DNA from: Cepaea nemoralis
Taxonomy: Eukaryota > Mollusca > Gastropoda > Stylommatophora > Helicidae
Length of the DNA stretch: 64,000 nt
Assembly: GCA_014155875.1 (NCBI GenBank)
Contig: JACEFZ010006352.1
Coordinates: forward strand, 1 to 64,000
Reading direction: 5' to 3'
Shown: in pieces, positions 34,400 to 44,360 of the stretch
Numbering within the stretch: the stretch's first letter is position 1
Layout: each line of letters begins with the position of its first letter
Notes under the pieces: generated by a model
What the model saw: the letters and a program-made list of their open reading frames with translations, nothing else
The model's database searches: none
Told to the model about the DNA's origin: nothing
Position numbers and translations under genes: made by a program

Positions 34400-34720
34400 G
34401 GGTTTTCCCGAAGAAAAGTCAGACTTCTAATAGTTCTATTAAGAAGATCGGGTTGTAAAGTAACCAAGAGAACTGTCTTCCAGGGGAATTGAGCGAATAA
34501 GAGAACTGAGGGTTCCCGAAAGCTGTTTCCCACTGTTTACCCAAACCAAAAGAAGGCATGAGGACATGGGCCACTGGCGTTTTGTTAAATTGAGTTCGGC
34601 ATCAATCACAGCCGTTTTTCTCACATCGTCAATATTGGTCAAGTCAGTGGAAAATCCTGGACACATGGTTCTCACGTTCCAGGTTGCAAGCCGTAGCTTG
34701 AGGTTTCTATTTCTATTTGT
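34400..34720 (-). pseudogene. LINE endonuclease N-terminus, minus strand
   Basis: The minus strand reads LRLATWNVRTMCPGFSTDL and DDVRKTAVIDAELNLTKRQ, the start of an APE-type endonuclease (the ATWNVRT block with the metal-site asparagine). After about 60 residues the frame decays. The orientation matches LINE-F 5.4 kb away, and it could be that element's 5' part separated by an insertion, or an unrelated copy. Upstream on the minus strand (to about 34850) would be 5' untranslated sequence. Confidence 0.6.
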
Positions 34721-35500
34721 ACCTGGTGCATTGGTTTTACAGCCTGCGATTCAGATTTGTCCTAGCCCCAAGCACCCATTGAAGCAGGCAGGCTGTGGCG
34801 GATCAGCACTCAATTGGCCGGGGGCTGCCCAGCGTGAGGCGGGCGGTAGCTGATCATTGACACCTGTAGGTGTCTCCCACCGTCGGAGGCAATGGATGGC
34901 GCCCCATGTCTACGCCAATTGATAGGGACTTATAACCCTTAACAGTTGCCTCTCGCTTTGATTCCGAGACCAGTTAAGACCAGGGATGGAGTTATTGCCT
35001 CTCCATAGCACAAAGCCTGGGCTAAAATATAAAGATCATGTGTTGCCCATGCAGCATGATCCCTCTCTCGGCCTGCCTAGTTCACTCCAGAGGAAAGGTA
35101 ACACCCCTACATCTGGAACAAGACAAGCTGCAGAAGCTGCCGGATCAGCAAAACAATGCTCTAACTGTCCGCCTGTCAGAGCTTCTATCCTTGACCAGCC
35201 GCCAACCAAGGCTTAGGGCCTGGTCTGCCCTGCCATGACATTTTGTCTTTAGCTTGCATTTCCTCGCACCAGGGTAAGGCTTGTACCCTCCCAATTGCGC
35301 TCTTCCGCCCGAAGCTGTTGGCACAATGTGGGGTGTCGGGTTTGGTAAGCGCCGCCCAACGTTCGGCGCTAACAGAAAGCAGGTAGTACCGTCTACTGTT
35401 ACACGGTAGCTCAGTCATATCTAAGACCTGACACAGAGACAAAGATGTGAAAAACAAATAACAATATAAACAACATATTTGTAGTAGGCAATATTACCCG
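34721..35500. other. Possible LINE 5' region, otherwise unrecognised
   Basis: GC-richer sequence on the upstream side of the endonuclease start. It may be the 5' untranslated region of that LINE. No tRNA-like head or gene was recognised. Confidence 0.3.
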
Positions 35501-35504
35501 GCCG

Positions 35505-35735
35505 GTTTCCTGGCCTAGAGGTTAGCGACATTTCTTCGTAATCTCGTATACTCTCATAAGCAACGTGACGACGGTGAGAATCTACAGTGATTCGAATCGC
35601 GTCGGTAACTTACGGGGTATGTGAGCCGGCCGCTCAGAAATCAATGGCAAACTACTGAGCGTAATCTTGCCAAGAAATCAACAATCAGCTGAAAGATGTT
35701 GGTGTTGACAGTGATGTCCTGTAAAGGATATGCAA
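35505..35735 (+). repeat. SINE-1 copy
   Basis: The best-preserved plus copy. Head cctggcctagaggttagcga (A-box-like) and tgattcgaatcgc (B-box-like), then ggtaacttacggggtatgtg, gctcagaaatcaatggcaaa, ctactgagc, and tail gttggtgttgacagtgatgt with cctgtaaaggatatgcaa. Confidence 0.8.
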
Positions 35736-35739
35736 TACA

Positions 35740-35985
35740 TTTCAATATTACCCGACGCTGTGCGAAGGCGCTACGAATGCAATTCGCACTCCGCCTCGAA
35801 ACACAGCTCCGGGCAATTTTGAAGCAGACCGCCGTACGCTGGTTTTATGGTAAAATGGTATGAGTGGCGGTTATTCAGAAAGGAATAGCAAACTACTGAA
35901 GTACACCTGCTAAGAGATCACAAGCAGCCAAAAAAATGCTAAGGTTGACTGCGACATCTGCGTCCTGCGAAGGATATCTGAAGAA
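35740..35985 (+). repeat. SINE-1 variant with a different tRNA-like head
   Basis: The head is acgctgtgcgaaggcgctac with a B-box-like cgcctcgaaacac, unlike the copy just before it. The core is aatagcaaactactgaagta and the tail aatgctaaggttgactgcga then cgtcctgcgaaggatat. The same variant is at 58735-58965. Confidence 0.7.
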
Positions 35986-36394
35986 GAAGAGCTGAGGCGG
36001 TTGTAAAGTTGAGAAATAATATACTTCACATACACAATGGGGACATGAAGACAGAATTAACCTGAGACTGGTGATTCTATGAGATAATGAGTCCGTGTTT
36101 AACAGGATGGCCCCGTGATAATGATCATGACCAGAATCTTTTCTCCACGATTTGTAACTGACAATATAGCAACATTCGCATTTTCCTGCCATTTTCATTT
36201 GAGAGGCTGCAACTGGTTCCCACGAAGTCACACTTCCAAAGCAGTAAATTTGTTGAAAAAACACACATAACCATGGAGAGATTTCTTACACAATAACTAC
36301 TGAATAACTTACGGGAACACCAAAGTTTGTCATTCATTTATTTTAAAAAAAATTCAGTTCTTGATATAATTGTGCAGCATTCTGTACCAATATC
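35986..36394. other. No recognised feature
   Basis: Unique sequence between the SINE pair and the triplet repeat. No gene seen. Confidence 0.4.
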
Positions 36395-36478
36395 ATCATC
36401 ATCATAATAATCAAAATCATCATAATCATCATCATCATCATCATCACCACCACCACCACCACCACCACCACCACCACC

Positions 36479-36531
<53 letters not shown>

Positions 36532-36599
36532 CACCATCACCATCACTATCACCACCACCACCCACCACCACCACCAACACTACCACCACCACCACCACC

Positions 36600-36633
<34 letters not shown>

Positions 36634-36640
36634 TCATTCA
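36395..36640 (+). repeat. (CAT/CAC)n triplet microsatellite
   Basis: About 245 bp of mixed ATC and ACC triplets. All six frames stay open and encode homopolymer-like runs (poly-His and others), which explains the reading frames over it. Confidence 0.95.
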
Positions 36641-37145
36641 GTGGCTAGTGCTCTGTTCAGCTTTTCACCTGTAACAGTCTTTTGAATTGTCCCTCTATCA
36701 TAAGCCACATGCCACAACTCTGCTGCTGTCATGTGCAAATTATACATCAGATCAAGAATCCATCTATAATGTAATCTGTCTCTTTTCGATATTTCCGATA
36801 ACCTATCTCCATAGTTATCTTTTTAAGACATTCACATTTCTTTTCATGCCCAAAATATTTCAATATGGAGTTGCATGGTACTCCAAGTTAAGCTGATTGG
36901 CTATTTTCTCTTAAAGTTACACAACTGATGATTGTGCCAGTTTTCTGTTTCATTTAGAGATGAGCAAGTGAGTAGCTGACTTTTCTGTACTGATTTGAGC
37001 ATACGATCTCATCTCATCTCATTTCATCATGTTCCTGTTGTACTTTGCGGTGTCGAGGTGAAGTATAAACAACGGATGAGTGCCTGCTTATGGGCTTCAT
37101 GTATCGATATTTTTGACTCTGTTATCGACTCTGTTATTTGACTAT
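36641..37145. other. No recognised feature
   Basis: A short direct tandem (ctcatctcatctcatttcat) occurs near 37008. No coding signal was recognised. Confidence 0.35.
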
Positions 37146-37690
37146 CGATATAATATTGACTCTGTTATTCCCTGTGTCCATCCTTTACGTGGTCGGCCTT
37201 TTCCTCTGCTTCCCACTGGTCTGTACATCATTGCTTGTTATGGTATACTGTAAGTTGGTAACCTACTTGCATGGCCAAACCATAATACTTGCTGCCTTCT
37301 AATAAAATCTAGTGCAACTACAACCCCCACTTTAGTCCTGATTTCTTCATTTCTGATCTTATCTCTTGCCAACACAGAACTGGCACTATTAGCCACCGAA
37401 AGCTGATGCTTATGCTGGGAGGGGGGGGGGGGGAAAGGATCTGACCACCTATGGACCTGTCCGTAGTGCAATGAAGATACCCCAACTGATAACTGATAAC
37501 TGATCTTATCTCTTCTTGATACATTCAGTATTCTTCTCAGGAAATCTCATTTGTGTTGTTGTGATTATTCTTTTCTCGTTTTCTGTCACTGTCCAGGTTT
37601 GGCATTGGTAACATATGACTTCTCCTTTCATGTCCATTTCCCCGTCTGTGTTGTCAAACAACGTCACTCCCTTGTTTACGTTGGCGCGCA
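37146..37690 (-). pseudogene. LINE RT C-terminal fragment, minus strand
   Basis: The minus strand gives CYQCQTWTVTENEKRIITTT, then RNEEIRTKVGVV and IRRQQVLWFGHASRLP, followed by RGKGRPRKGWTQGI. This is the LYG-EtW to WlGH region of a LINE ORF2. It is split by a ~130-bp insert with a target duplication (37368-37499). Confidence 0.7.
37368..37499. mobile_element. 132-bp insert with 15-bp target duplication
   Basis: The direct repeat ctgatcttatctctt at 37353-37367 and 37500-37514 brackets a segment with a poly-G run and a ctgataactgataa end. The flanking LINE coding sequence lies on both sides. The family is unknown; it is SINE-sized or smaller. Confidence 0.65.
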
Positions 37691-37841
37691 CTCGTGCCTA
37701 TGCGTGCTTTTACTTCTCGGGTTTTCCCGATCTTGTCTAACCATTATCATCATGTGTAAATACTATGTGGCAACCTAACGCATTCTCTTTCTCGCCTGTT
37801 TCCCCCCCCCCCCTCTCTCTCCCTCTCGTCCGCTCTTTACA

Positions 37842-38675
37842 GACGACTGTACTATATATACTAGTCAAGAAAACCGTAGTGAATTAGAGAATTCTTTACA
37901 AAAGGAACTTGATAATCTTACTAGATGGAGCAATGAAAACCGCATGCAAATTAACATCGACAAAACCAAATCCATGCTAATAACGACCAGAGAAAAACTA
38001 CAGACACTAGCCATAACTGGATCACCGCTCGAACTCCACGTAGACAAGTTACCAGTAGTTAATGTGAATGAACATAAAACATTAGGTCTTTTAATTGACA
38101 GCCATTTGAGCTGGAGGTCTCATGTTCACGCTCTTACCAAGAAAATAGCACACACATTTTACCAACTTGCTAAAATTCAGCACTTCCTGGACGAAAGCAC
38201 ACGAAAAATATTCTGTACATGCTATATCCAATCACATCTCGATTACTGTTCCACAGTTTGGAATGGTTGCCCTAAATCTAATTTAAAACGACTATGTTCT
38301 CTACAAAACCGCGCTATTCGTCTGGTTTCTGACATAAAGCACGTTGAAAGTAATAATTTATACAGTCATCTAAGACTTCTACCACTTCAAAAGCGCTTCC
38401 TTTTCAACAAAGCCAAATTAGTGAATAAAATTATATCTCAAAATACCCCAGAGTATCTTCTGCCGCTGATTCAATCTAATGCAATGAACAGCAAACGCCT
38501 AAATTTGTTACATGTCTCAAAGCCTAGATTGGACCTATACAAAACATGTTTCGCCTATTCTGGTGCTCACTTATGGAATGATCTGCCTCCAGATCTGAAA
38601 ACTCCAATGAGTCCCTACACATTTAACCGAAAACTCTTTCAATACTTAATCCATACCGACTATATGCCACCATAA
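37842..38675 (+). CDS. LINE RT C-terminal half (CR1/L2-like)
   Basis: A frame of about 275 residues open to TAA, including residues before the first ATG at 37944. It starts at a degenerate active site FTDDCTIY (YADD normally). It continues NENRMQINIDKTKSMLITTR, VNEHKTLGLLIDSHLSWRSH, QSHLDYCSTVWNGCPKSNLK, RLQ-like LCSLQNRAIRLVSD, and a C-terminus with HLWNDLPPDLKTPMSPYTFN, the signature ending of CR1/L2/Rex1-type ORF2 and of many dispersed invertebrate copies. 5'-truncated at the active site, so not functional alone, but the remaining frame is undamaged and probably young. Confidence 0.85.
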   Translation, partial: DDCTIYTSQENRSELENSLQKELDNLTRWSNENRMQINIDKTKSMLITTREKLQTLAITGSPLELHVDKLPVVNVNEHKTLGLLIDSHLSWRSHVHALTKKIAHTFYQLAKIQHFLDESTRKIFCTCYIQSHLDYCSTVWNGCPKSNLKRLCSLQNRAIRLVSDIKHVESNNLYSHLRLLPLQKRFLFNKAKLVNKIISQNTPEYLLPLIQSNAMNSKRLNLLHVSKPRLDLYKTCFAYSGAHLWNDLPPDLKTPMSPYTFNRKLFQYLIHTDYMPP

Positions 38676-38749
38676 TTCATTTACTGGTATAATTGTTCAT
38701 TATAATTGTTCATTATAATTGTTTAACTATAATTGTTTACTATATATGT

Positions 38750-38753
38750 GTGC

Positions 38754-38835
<82 letters not shown>

Positions 38836-39099
38836 GTGTCAGAGAGAGAGAGAGAGTGAATGTGTGTGTGCACACGTGCATGCGTGTGTGTGGAGAGAGT
38901 GATTGAGCGAGAAATGGTGGGGGAATGTGTCAGTGCATGCATTCGTACGTGTATGTGTGAGAGTGAGTGAGGGAGTGTATGCGTGCGTGCGTGTATGCGT
39001 TCATGCGTATGTGTATGTGTGAGAGAGTGTGATTGAGAGAGTGAGTGTGTGTGTGAAGGATTGTGTGTGAGAGAGTGAGACAGTGGGAGAGCTGATGTG

Positions 39100-39139
<40 letters not shown>

Positions 39140-39148
39140 AAAGAATAC

Positions 39149-39194
<46 letters not shown>

Positions 39195-39195
39195 C
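38750..39195 (+). repeat. (GA)n and (GT)n microsatellites
   Basis: Long (GA)n at 38755-38833, GT/GA-rich mixtures to 39100, (GT)n at 39105-39137 and (GA)n at 39153-39192. They lie in the 3' region of the CR1/L2-like element. Confidence 0.9.
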
Positions 39196-39391
39196 TGAGC
39201 AGATGCATGTCATGTAACACGCATGTTATATAACACGCGAATCCATATGTTTGTGTATTCTCATCTGTCATATTATCAGTTAAATACCATTTGATTTTAC
39301 ATGCATAATATAAACTCATGTTCATTACTGTAGTTTGAGTGACAGAGTCAGTGAGTGTGAATGAGAGACAGAATGAGTGAGCGTGAGAGTG

Positions 39392-39392
39392 A

Positions 39393-39446
<54 letters not shown>
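39392..39446 (+). repeat. (GT)n microsatellite
   Basis: About 26 GT dinucleotides in the same 3' region. Confidence 0.95.
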
Positions 39447-39639
39447 CTTCTCTGTGTGTATCTCTGTGTGTGGGAGCATCACTATTTTTACGTCACATAC
39501 TTTTTATGTACACATTTTGCTCCATGTTTAACATATTTATTAGACTGCTCATGACAAGTGTCAGTGTGTGTGTATGTGTGTGAGTAAAGTGTGGGAGTTT
39601 GTTCATACTAGTTTCAATGCTAACGTGAGACATTTTGTA

Positions 39640-41335
39640 TGTGTGTAGATGTGTGGAGGTGTGAGTGTGTGTGGAGGATGTGTGTGAGTGTGGGGATATG
39701 TGTGGGTGGGGGATGTGTGGGTGGGGGATGTGTGGGTGGGGGTATGCGTTTGGATGGGTTGGGGTGTGTGGGTTTTGGTGGGTAGTGATATTTGTGGGTG
39801 TTGGTGGGATGTGTGGATGGATGTGTGGGGGTGAAAGTAGGGGTGTGGGAATGGGTGTGGGGGATGTGTGTATGGGTGGAGGATATGTGTATGGGACGGA
39901 TGCGAGGGATGTGTGTTTATGTGGGTGGAGATGTGTGGATGGTTTGAGGAAGTATGTGTGGGTGGCGGGGTTGTGTGGGTAGGGGATTGTGTGGGTGGAT
40001 TGGGGATGCAAGGGCGGGTGGGGAGAAGTGTATGGTGTGTGGGTTTGAGATATGTGTGCGGTGTATTGGTGGGGGGTGTGTGCATGGTGTGTGGGTGGGG
40101 GGTATGTTTGTGGTGGTATGGGTGAGGATATGTGTGTGGGTGGGGGATAGTGTGTGGTGTGGGAGATGTGTGTGATGGGTGCGGGGAATGTGTGTATGGG
40201 TGGGTATATTTGTGGGTGAGTATGGGATGTGTGGTGGTTGGGGGAAGTATGTGGGGGTGTGTGGAAGGGAGATGTGTGCGTGGATGGGGAATGTGTGGGT
40301 GGGGTGTGTGAGTGGCTTAGGGATGTGTAGGTGGGTGAGGGAGTTGTATGTGTCGGTGTGGGATGCGTGAGTGGGTGGAGGATGTGTGTGGGTAGGTGTA
40401 TTGTGATCGAGAGATGTTTGGTTGGGGGTGGGTGGGTGGGGTGTGTGGGTGCGTAGTGGAGGATGTGTGCGTGAGTGAGTGTGTGTTGGTGGACGGGTAG
40501 GGAATGCGTGTGTGGGTGGGGAGAGGTGTGTGGTGTGTTGGTTGGGGATATTGTGTGGGTGAGGTATGTGTGTGTAGGTGGGGGATTTTTGTGGTGTGTG
40601 AGTGGGGGTATGTGGGGTGGATGGGTAAGGGTATCTGTGTGGGTGTGGGTGGGAATATTGTATGGTATGTGGGTGGGGGATATGTGTGTGGTGTGTAAGT
40701 GGGGATGTGTGGTGGTATGTTGGTGTGGGATGTGTTGGTGAGGGATATGTGTGTGTGCGGTGCGTGGGTTGGGAATATTGCGTGGTAGGGGATGTATGTG
40801 ATGTGCGGGTGGGGGATTGTGTGGTGGGGGATTGGGTTAAGGCATGTGTGGGTGGGTGGAAGATGTATGTGTGGGTGGTGGGGTGTGTGTGAGTGGATTG
40901 GGGATGTATGGGTGGTTAGGGAGATGTGGGGGGGGGGGTGTAGGGACATGTCAGTTGGTGGGGATGTGTGTATGTTTTGAGGATGTGTGAGTGGATGTGC
41001 GATGTGTGGGTTGGTGGGGGGTTGTGTGCGTGGGTGGGGAATATATGGTCGATGGAGATGTGGCTGGGGATGGGTGGTTTGAGGTGTGGGTGGGGAGAGG
41101 ATGTGTGGGTTAGGATGTGTATGTGGGTGGGCGTGGGATGTGTGGGTTGGTGGGGAATGTTTGTGGGTGGCGAGTGTGTTTTGTTTGGGGGATCAGGTGA
41201 GGGCAGTGTGTGTGGGTGGGGGATGTGCGGGAGGGGGTGGGTCGGTTGGTGGGGTATGTATGTGTCCCTTAGTGTGCGTTTGTGTGGGTAGATGGGGGTG
41301 TGTATGTGTGGGGTGATGTATGGGTAGGTGACAGA
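39640..41335 (+). repeat. G-rich GTGTGGGTGGGG minisatellite in LINE 3' region
   Basis: About 1.7 kb of irregular units such as gtgtgggtgggggatgt. Strong strand asymmetry: very few C on the plus strand. Many stretches meet the four-G-run pattern for a G-quadruplex (for example gggtgggggatgtgtgggtg at about 39705). The 3'-most ~250 bp align with the second LINE copy. Confidence 0.9.
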
Positions 41336-41498
41336 TGGGCCTCATAACATGGTAATTTGCCTTGTTTATGTTTACAACATTCATTTCACAATGTTTATTT
41401 TTCTTCCTATGTAAATGTATAATGCTCTTGATGAACGAAAGACGAGTGATTGGAAGAGCCGAATGTAAGACGGGCCTGCGCGCCCAATAAGTGACCCT

Positions 41499-41534
41499 AA
41501 TAAAGTTGATTTGATTTGATTTGATTTGATTTGT
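41499..41534 (+). promoter_or_regulatory. LINE polyA signal and (TTGAT)n tail
   Basis: AATAAA at 41499-41504, followed by gttgatttgatttgatttga repeats. This marks the 3' end of the element. The minus copy ends in the same aataaagttgattt at 42984. Confidence 0.7.
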
Positions 41535-41544
41535 CTCTCTTTCT

Positions 41545-41855
41545 CTGTCTGTCTGTCTGCTGACTCTCTCTCTCTCTATCGTCCACTCTCCTCATTACGC
41601 TCTATCGGCAAAAGTGGATGGCGATGATGATGTATCTAGGACCACGGATATCTACAGATGACAACATGTTACAAGATAGCTTAAGAGCAGAAAAGGAAAA
41701 AGCAGGAGCCATTATCACGACATGCCACTAGCTACACAACGCGCTCTCTTTCTCGCCTCTTCTCACCCTCCCTCCCTAGCTCTTTCTCTCTCTCTCTCTT
41801 TCTCTCTCTCTCCCCTCGCTCTCTCTCTATCTCTCTCTCTCTCTCTTTCTCTATC

Positions 41856-41912
<57 letters not shown>
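41545..41912 (+). repeat. (CT)n microsatellite region
   Basis: Interrupted CT repeats, with the longest pure block at about 41862-41912. It gives serine/leucine-rich open frames that are not genes. Confidence 0.9.
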
Positions 41913-41916
<4 letters not shown>

Positions 41917-41964
41917 TGACGGTAACAGGGGAGGCACTGTATTTCTATGCTTCACATCAAAATT

Positions 41965-42068
41965 GGAAGCTGAAGATGATGATGGTGATGACGATGATGA
42001 TGCTGATGATGCTGGTAATCATGATGATGATGATGCTGATTATAAGGATGATGATGATGATGATTTTG
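41965..42068 (+). repeat. (GAT)n microsatellite
   Basis: Imperfect gatgatgatg repeats with gctgat variants. Confidence 0.9.
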
Positions 42069-42445
42069 TTTGCGGTGCTGGGTGATGATTAATTGCGAGC
42101 TAATGATGACAACCAATGCAAACAGATGATTAGTGAGGCAGCTATATTTATCTATCTCCGTTTGTAATTTTGATGTTTTAGTCCGCGATGCTAGACTTCT
42201 CTTCTCGCTTTTCAGTCTAGGAAAGAAGAAAAACCACGTGTTTAGTTACTTGTACCACAGTATCTACATTACAAATACATCACTACAAAAAGTCAGCTAT
42301 ATTAGAATCCATACGTTCAGACACAACAGCATAAGGCACAGCCGCGACAGATTTGGCAGCAGGTCGTCTTGTTTTTTATGTCACGAATGCCGATCGTGCA
42401 GAAACCACTGGACAATTCGCTCCTTGAACCACGACCACACAAATA
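42069..42445. other. No recognised feature
   Basis: An open frame of 115 residues at 42133-42480 has no recognisable domain and runs into SINE tails. Not supported as a gene. Confidence 0.35.
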
Positions 42446-42449
42446 GAAT

Positions 42450-42560
42450 GCTGGGGATGACTGTGATGTCGTGTAAATGATATGCGTTAGACCTGACTGC
42501 GACGTCCTGTAAAAGACATCTATATTACGAGCTATGACCGCCCATGCTTACCGATATGGC
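42450..42560 (+). repeat. Two SINE-1 tails followed by a LINE 3'-end fragment
   Basis: aatgctggggatgactgtga tgtcgtgtaaatgatatgc and tgactgcgacgtcctgtaaa are two consecutive SINE-1 tails. gaccgcccatgcttaccgat atggcacattatgatg is the LINE end seen at 2873 and 15600. Confidence 0.55.
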
Positions 42561-42795
42561 ACATTATGATGCTGTTGATGGCACAAGATGATGATGGTAC
42601 GGCTACATGACCCCGCAGCGATATAATTACATTACTGAGCAGTGACCGTAGTGACTGATTAGCGGTATGCTGCCTAGTATTCAATTAACGTCGCCGGCTT
42701 CAATGGCTATCCCAAGTAGAAATCAACGCTCGCCAGATCTGACTGAGAAAGAATGCTTGCACAAAACAATTAGCGATTCTCAAAACTAGATTTAC

Positions 42796-42875
42796 TTCTT
42801 CTTCTTCTTTCGTTCGCTTAAAATATGTTTATAACTGCAATGTTGTCTCTTGTATGAATCTAACACATACATACA
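42796..42875 (-). mobile_element. LINE-A-like fragment, minus strand
   Basis: The reverse complement reads tgttagattcatacaagaga caacattgcagttataaaca tattttaagcgaacgaaaga agaag..., matching LINE-A at 19970-20045, including a short GAA run. Confidence 0.75.
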
Positions 42876-42930
42876 TACTAGATTTACGAAGGCTTTTATC
42901 TTTTAGTTGTCTTTCAAATGGTTTGAATGT

Positions 42931-42933
42931 TTA

Positions 42934-42984
<51 letters not shown>
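42931..42984. repeat. (TA)n microsatellite
   Basis: Directly abuts the 3' end of the minus CR1/L2-like copy. Confidence 0.95.
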
Positions 42985-42987
<3 letters not shown>

Positions 42988-43425
42988 AATCAACTTTATT
43001 TTAAAATGTTAACAAACTTGGCACGAAGGCCCGTCTTACATTCGGCCTTCCAATCACTGGTCTTTCGTTCGTCAAGAACATTATACATTTACATAGGAAG
43101 AAGATTAAACATTGTGAAATGAATGTTGTAAACATAAACAAGGCAAATTACCATGTTATGAGGCCCATCTCCCACCTACCCATGCATCACTCCACCCACA
43201 CACAAACCCACCTACCGACACACACATACACCCAGGGACACATACATACCCCAACAACCGACTCATCACCCTCCCGCACATCCCCCACCCACACACACTG
43301 CCCTCACCTGTTCCCCGAACCAAAACACACTCGCCACCCACAAACACCCCACCAACCCACACCCACCTACATACCCATCCTAACCCACACATCCTCTCCC
43401 CACCGACACCTCCAACCACCTAGTG
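42984..43425 (-). mobile_element. CR1/L2-like LINE 3' end, second copy
   Basis: On the minus strand it ends in aataaagttgatttga, with the same unique 3' end as 41340-41510 (gaacgaaagac, gattggaaggccgaatgtaa, gacgggcct, tgaggcccatc in complement). It is preceded by about 250 bp of the G-rich repeat, which aligns unit by unit with 41085-41330. There is no coding part. Confidence 0.85.
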
Positions 43426-43960
43426 AGGAGTGTGAGCAGAACACCGATATTTATAGAGAAGTGATATATAGAGAAGTAAAGAATGACAGAAAGATGAAAA
43501 AAAATTAACAAATAAACAAATAAAGAATGAAAGAAAGAGAGAAATAAAGACAGAAAGATAGAAACAGCGCCGCTTGGTATATTTTAAGACTCCCTGTCAG
43601 CATTTAGACTTTGGACATTTCATCACTCGACAGTAATTTCACATAGTTGAACTTTGTGTGATCTATTACCTATTGTAAGTAACATTTTTTTACGGTGCAA
43701 TGAAGGGAGACAATTTATTCTGTGTGCCCGTGGAAATAAATAGGCGTATTATTTTATTACGTATTTTTATTATTATCTTAGCAGGTTATTACTTATATTA
43801 TTGATAATAATATTTTTATATTCAGATTAATAATCTACGTTATACATACTAGACATTTAGCCATTTATTATTTTATCACAATTAATATTTTAATGATAAT
43901 GTTTGCCTCGCTAGTCTTTTTTATGCAGATTTTCGCTTACCGCTTAAAGTTGATACATGG
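43426..43960. other. AT-rich sequence, no recognised feature
   Basis: A-rich then strongly AT-rich. No gene or repeat family was recognised. Confidence 0.4.
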
Positions 43961-44119
43961 GTACCCTATATGGACACCTGCCGAATGTTAGTAACCATCA
44001 TTCTGAGCCGTGAAATTTTATTCATGCATCCAACTCTGGATACTCGAGGTAACTCGAATGATGGAATAAATCATATTCCAATATGTCATATTGACCTCGG
44101 TTTCCTTATCGAGGGGTTC

Positions 44120-44360
44120 GATATCCACGCGCGCGAGCAACGATGGGGGCGGCGCGATGACGTGGGGCGGACCGGGGCGGATCGGCGCGAACCGGATCGG
44201 GCACGGGGTGAGGCACCGGGTAGGTTGTACCCATTGACCGGAAGTCAACCGGGTGTAACCCAAGATACTACCCGCCAAAATTTGAAAAATAAAGTCACAG
44301 TAGGTGCAGTTTCGTGACGTCCCGTGTAGGTGTAGTAAAATATGACGTCACTACGAAGGT
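44120..44360. promoter_or_regulatory. GC-rich island with CRE-like sites
   Basis: A sharp rise in GC and CpG (ggggcggcgcgatgacgtgg, ggaccggggcggatcggcgc) inside an AT-rich region. CRE-like tgacgtgg at 44158, tgacgtcc at 44315 and a full TGACGTCA palindrome at 44343-44350 lie close together, and another TGACGTCA is at 44855-44862. It could be a promoter or enhancer. No clear first exon was found next to it, and it may be a repeat. Confidence 0.3.

Larger units (their letters stand above)
37842..41534 (+). mobile_element. CR1/L2-like LINE with very long 3' region
   Basis: The coding part (37842-38675) is followed by 2.7 kb of simple-sequence and G-rich repeats, then a unique 3' end (41340-41510) with AATAAA and a (TTGAT)n tail to 41534. 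The minus-strand copy at 42984-43425 has the same order: unique 3' end with tttatttt/atcaaatcaac, then about 250 bp that align with the G-rich repeat. The G-rich part therefore belongs to the element rather than being a separate microsatellite. Confidence 0.75.

Noticed and set aside
34986..35238. Overlapping plus frames as a small gene
   Set aside because: No conserved features. They lie next to a minus LINE 5' fragment and are likely its untranslated region.
39493..40949. Histidine/proline/threonine-rich ORFs opposite the G-rich tract
   Set aside because: Complement of the LINE's G-rich repeat; low complexity in every frame.
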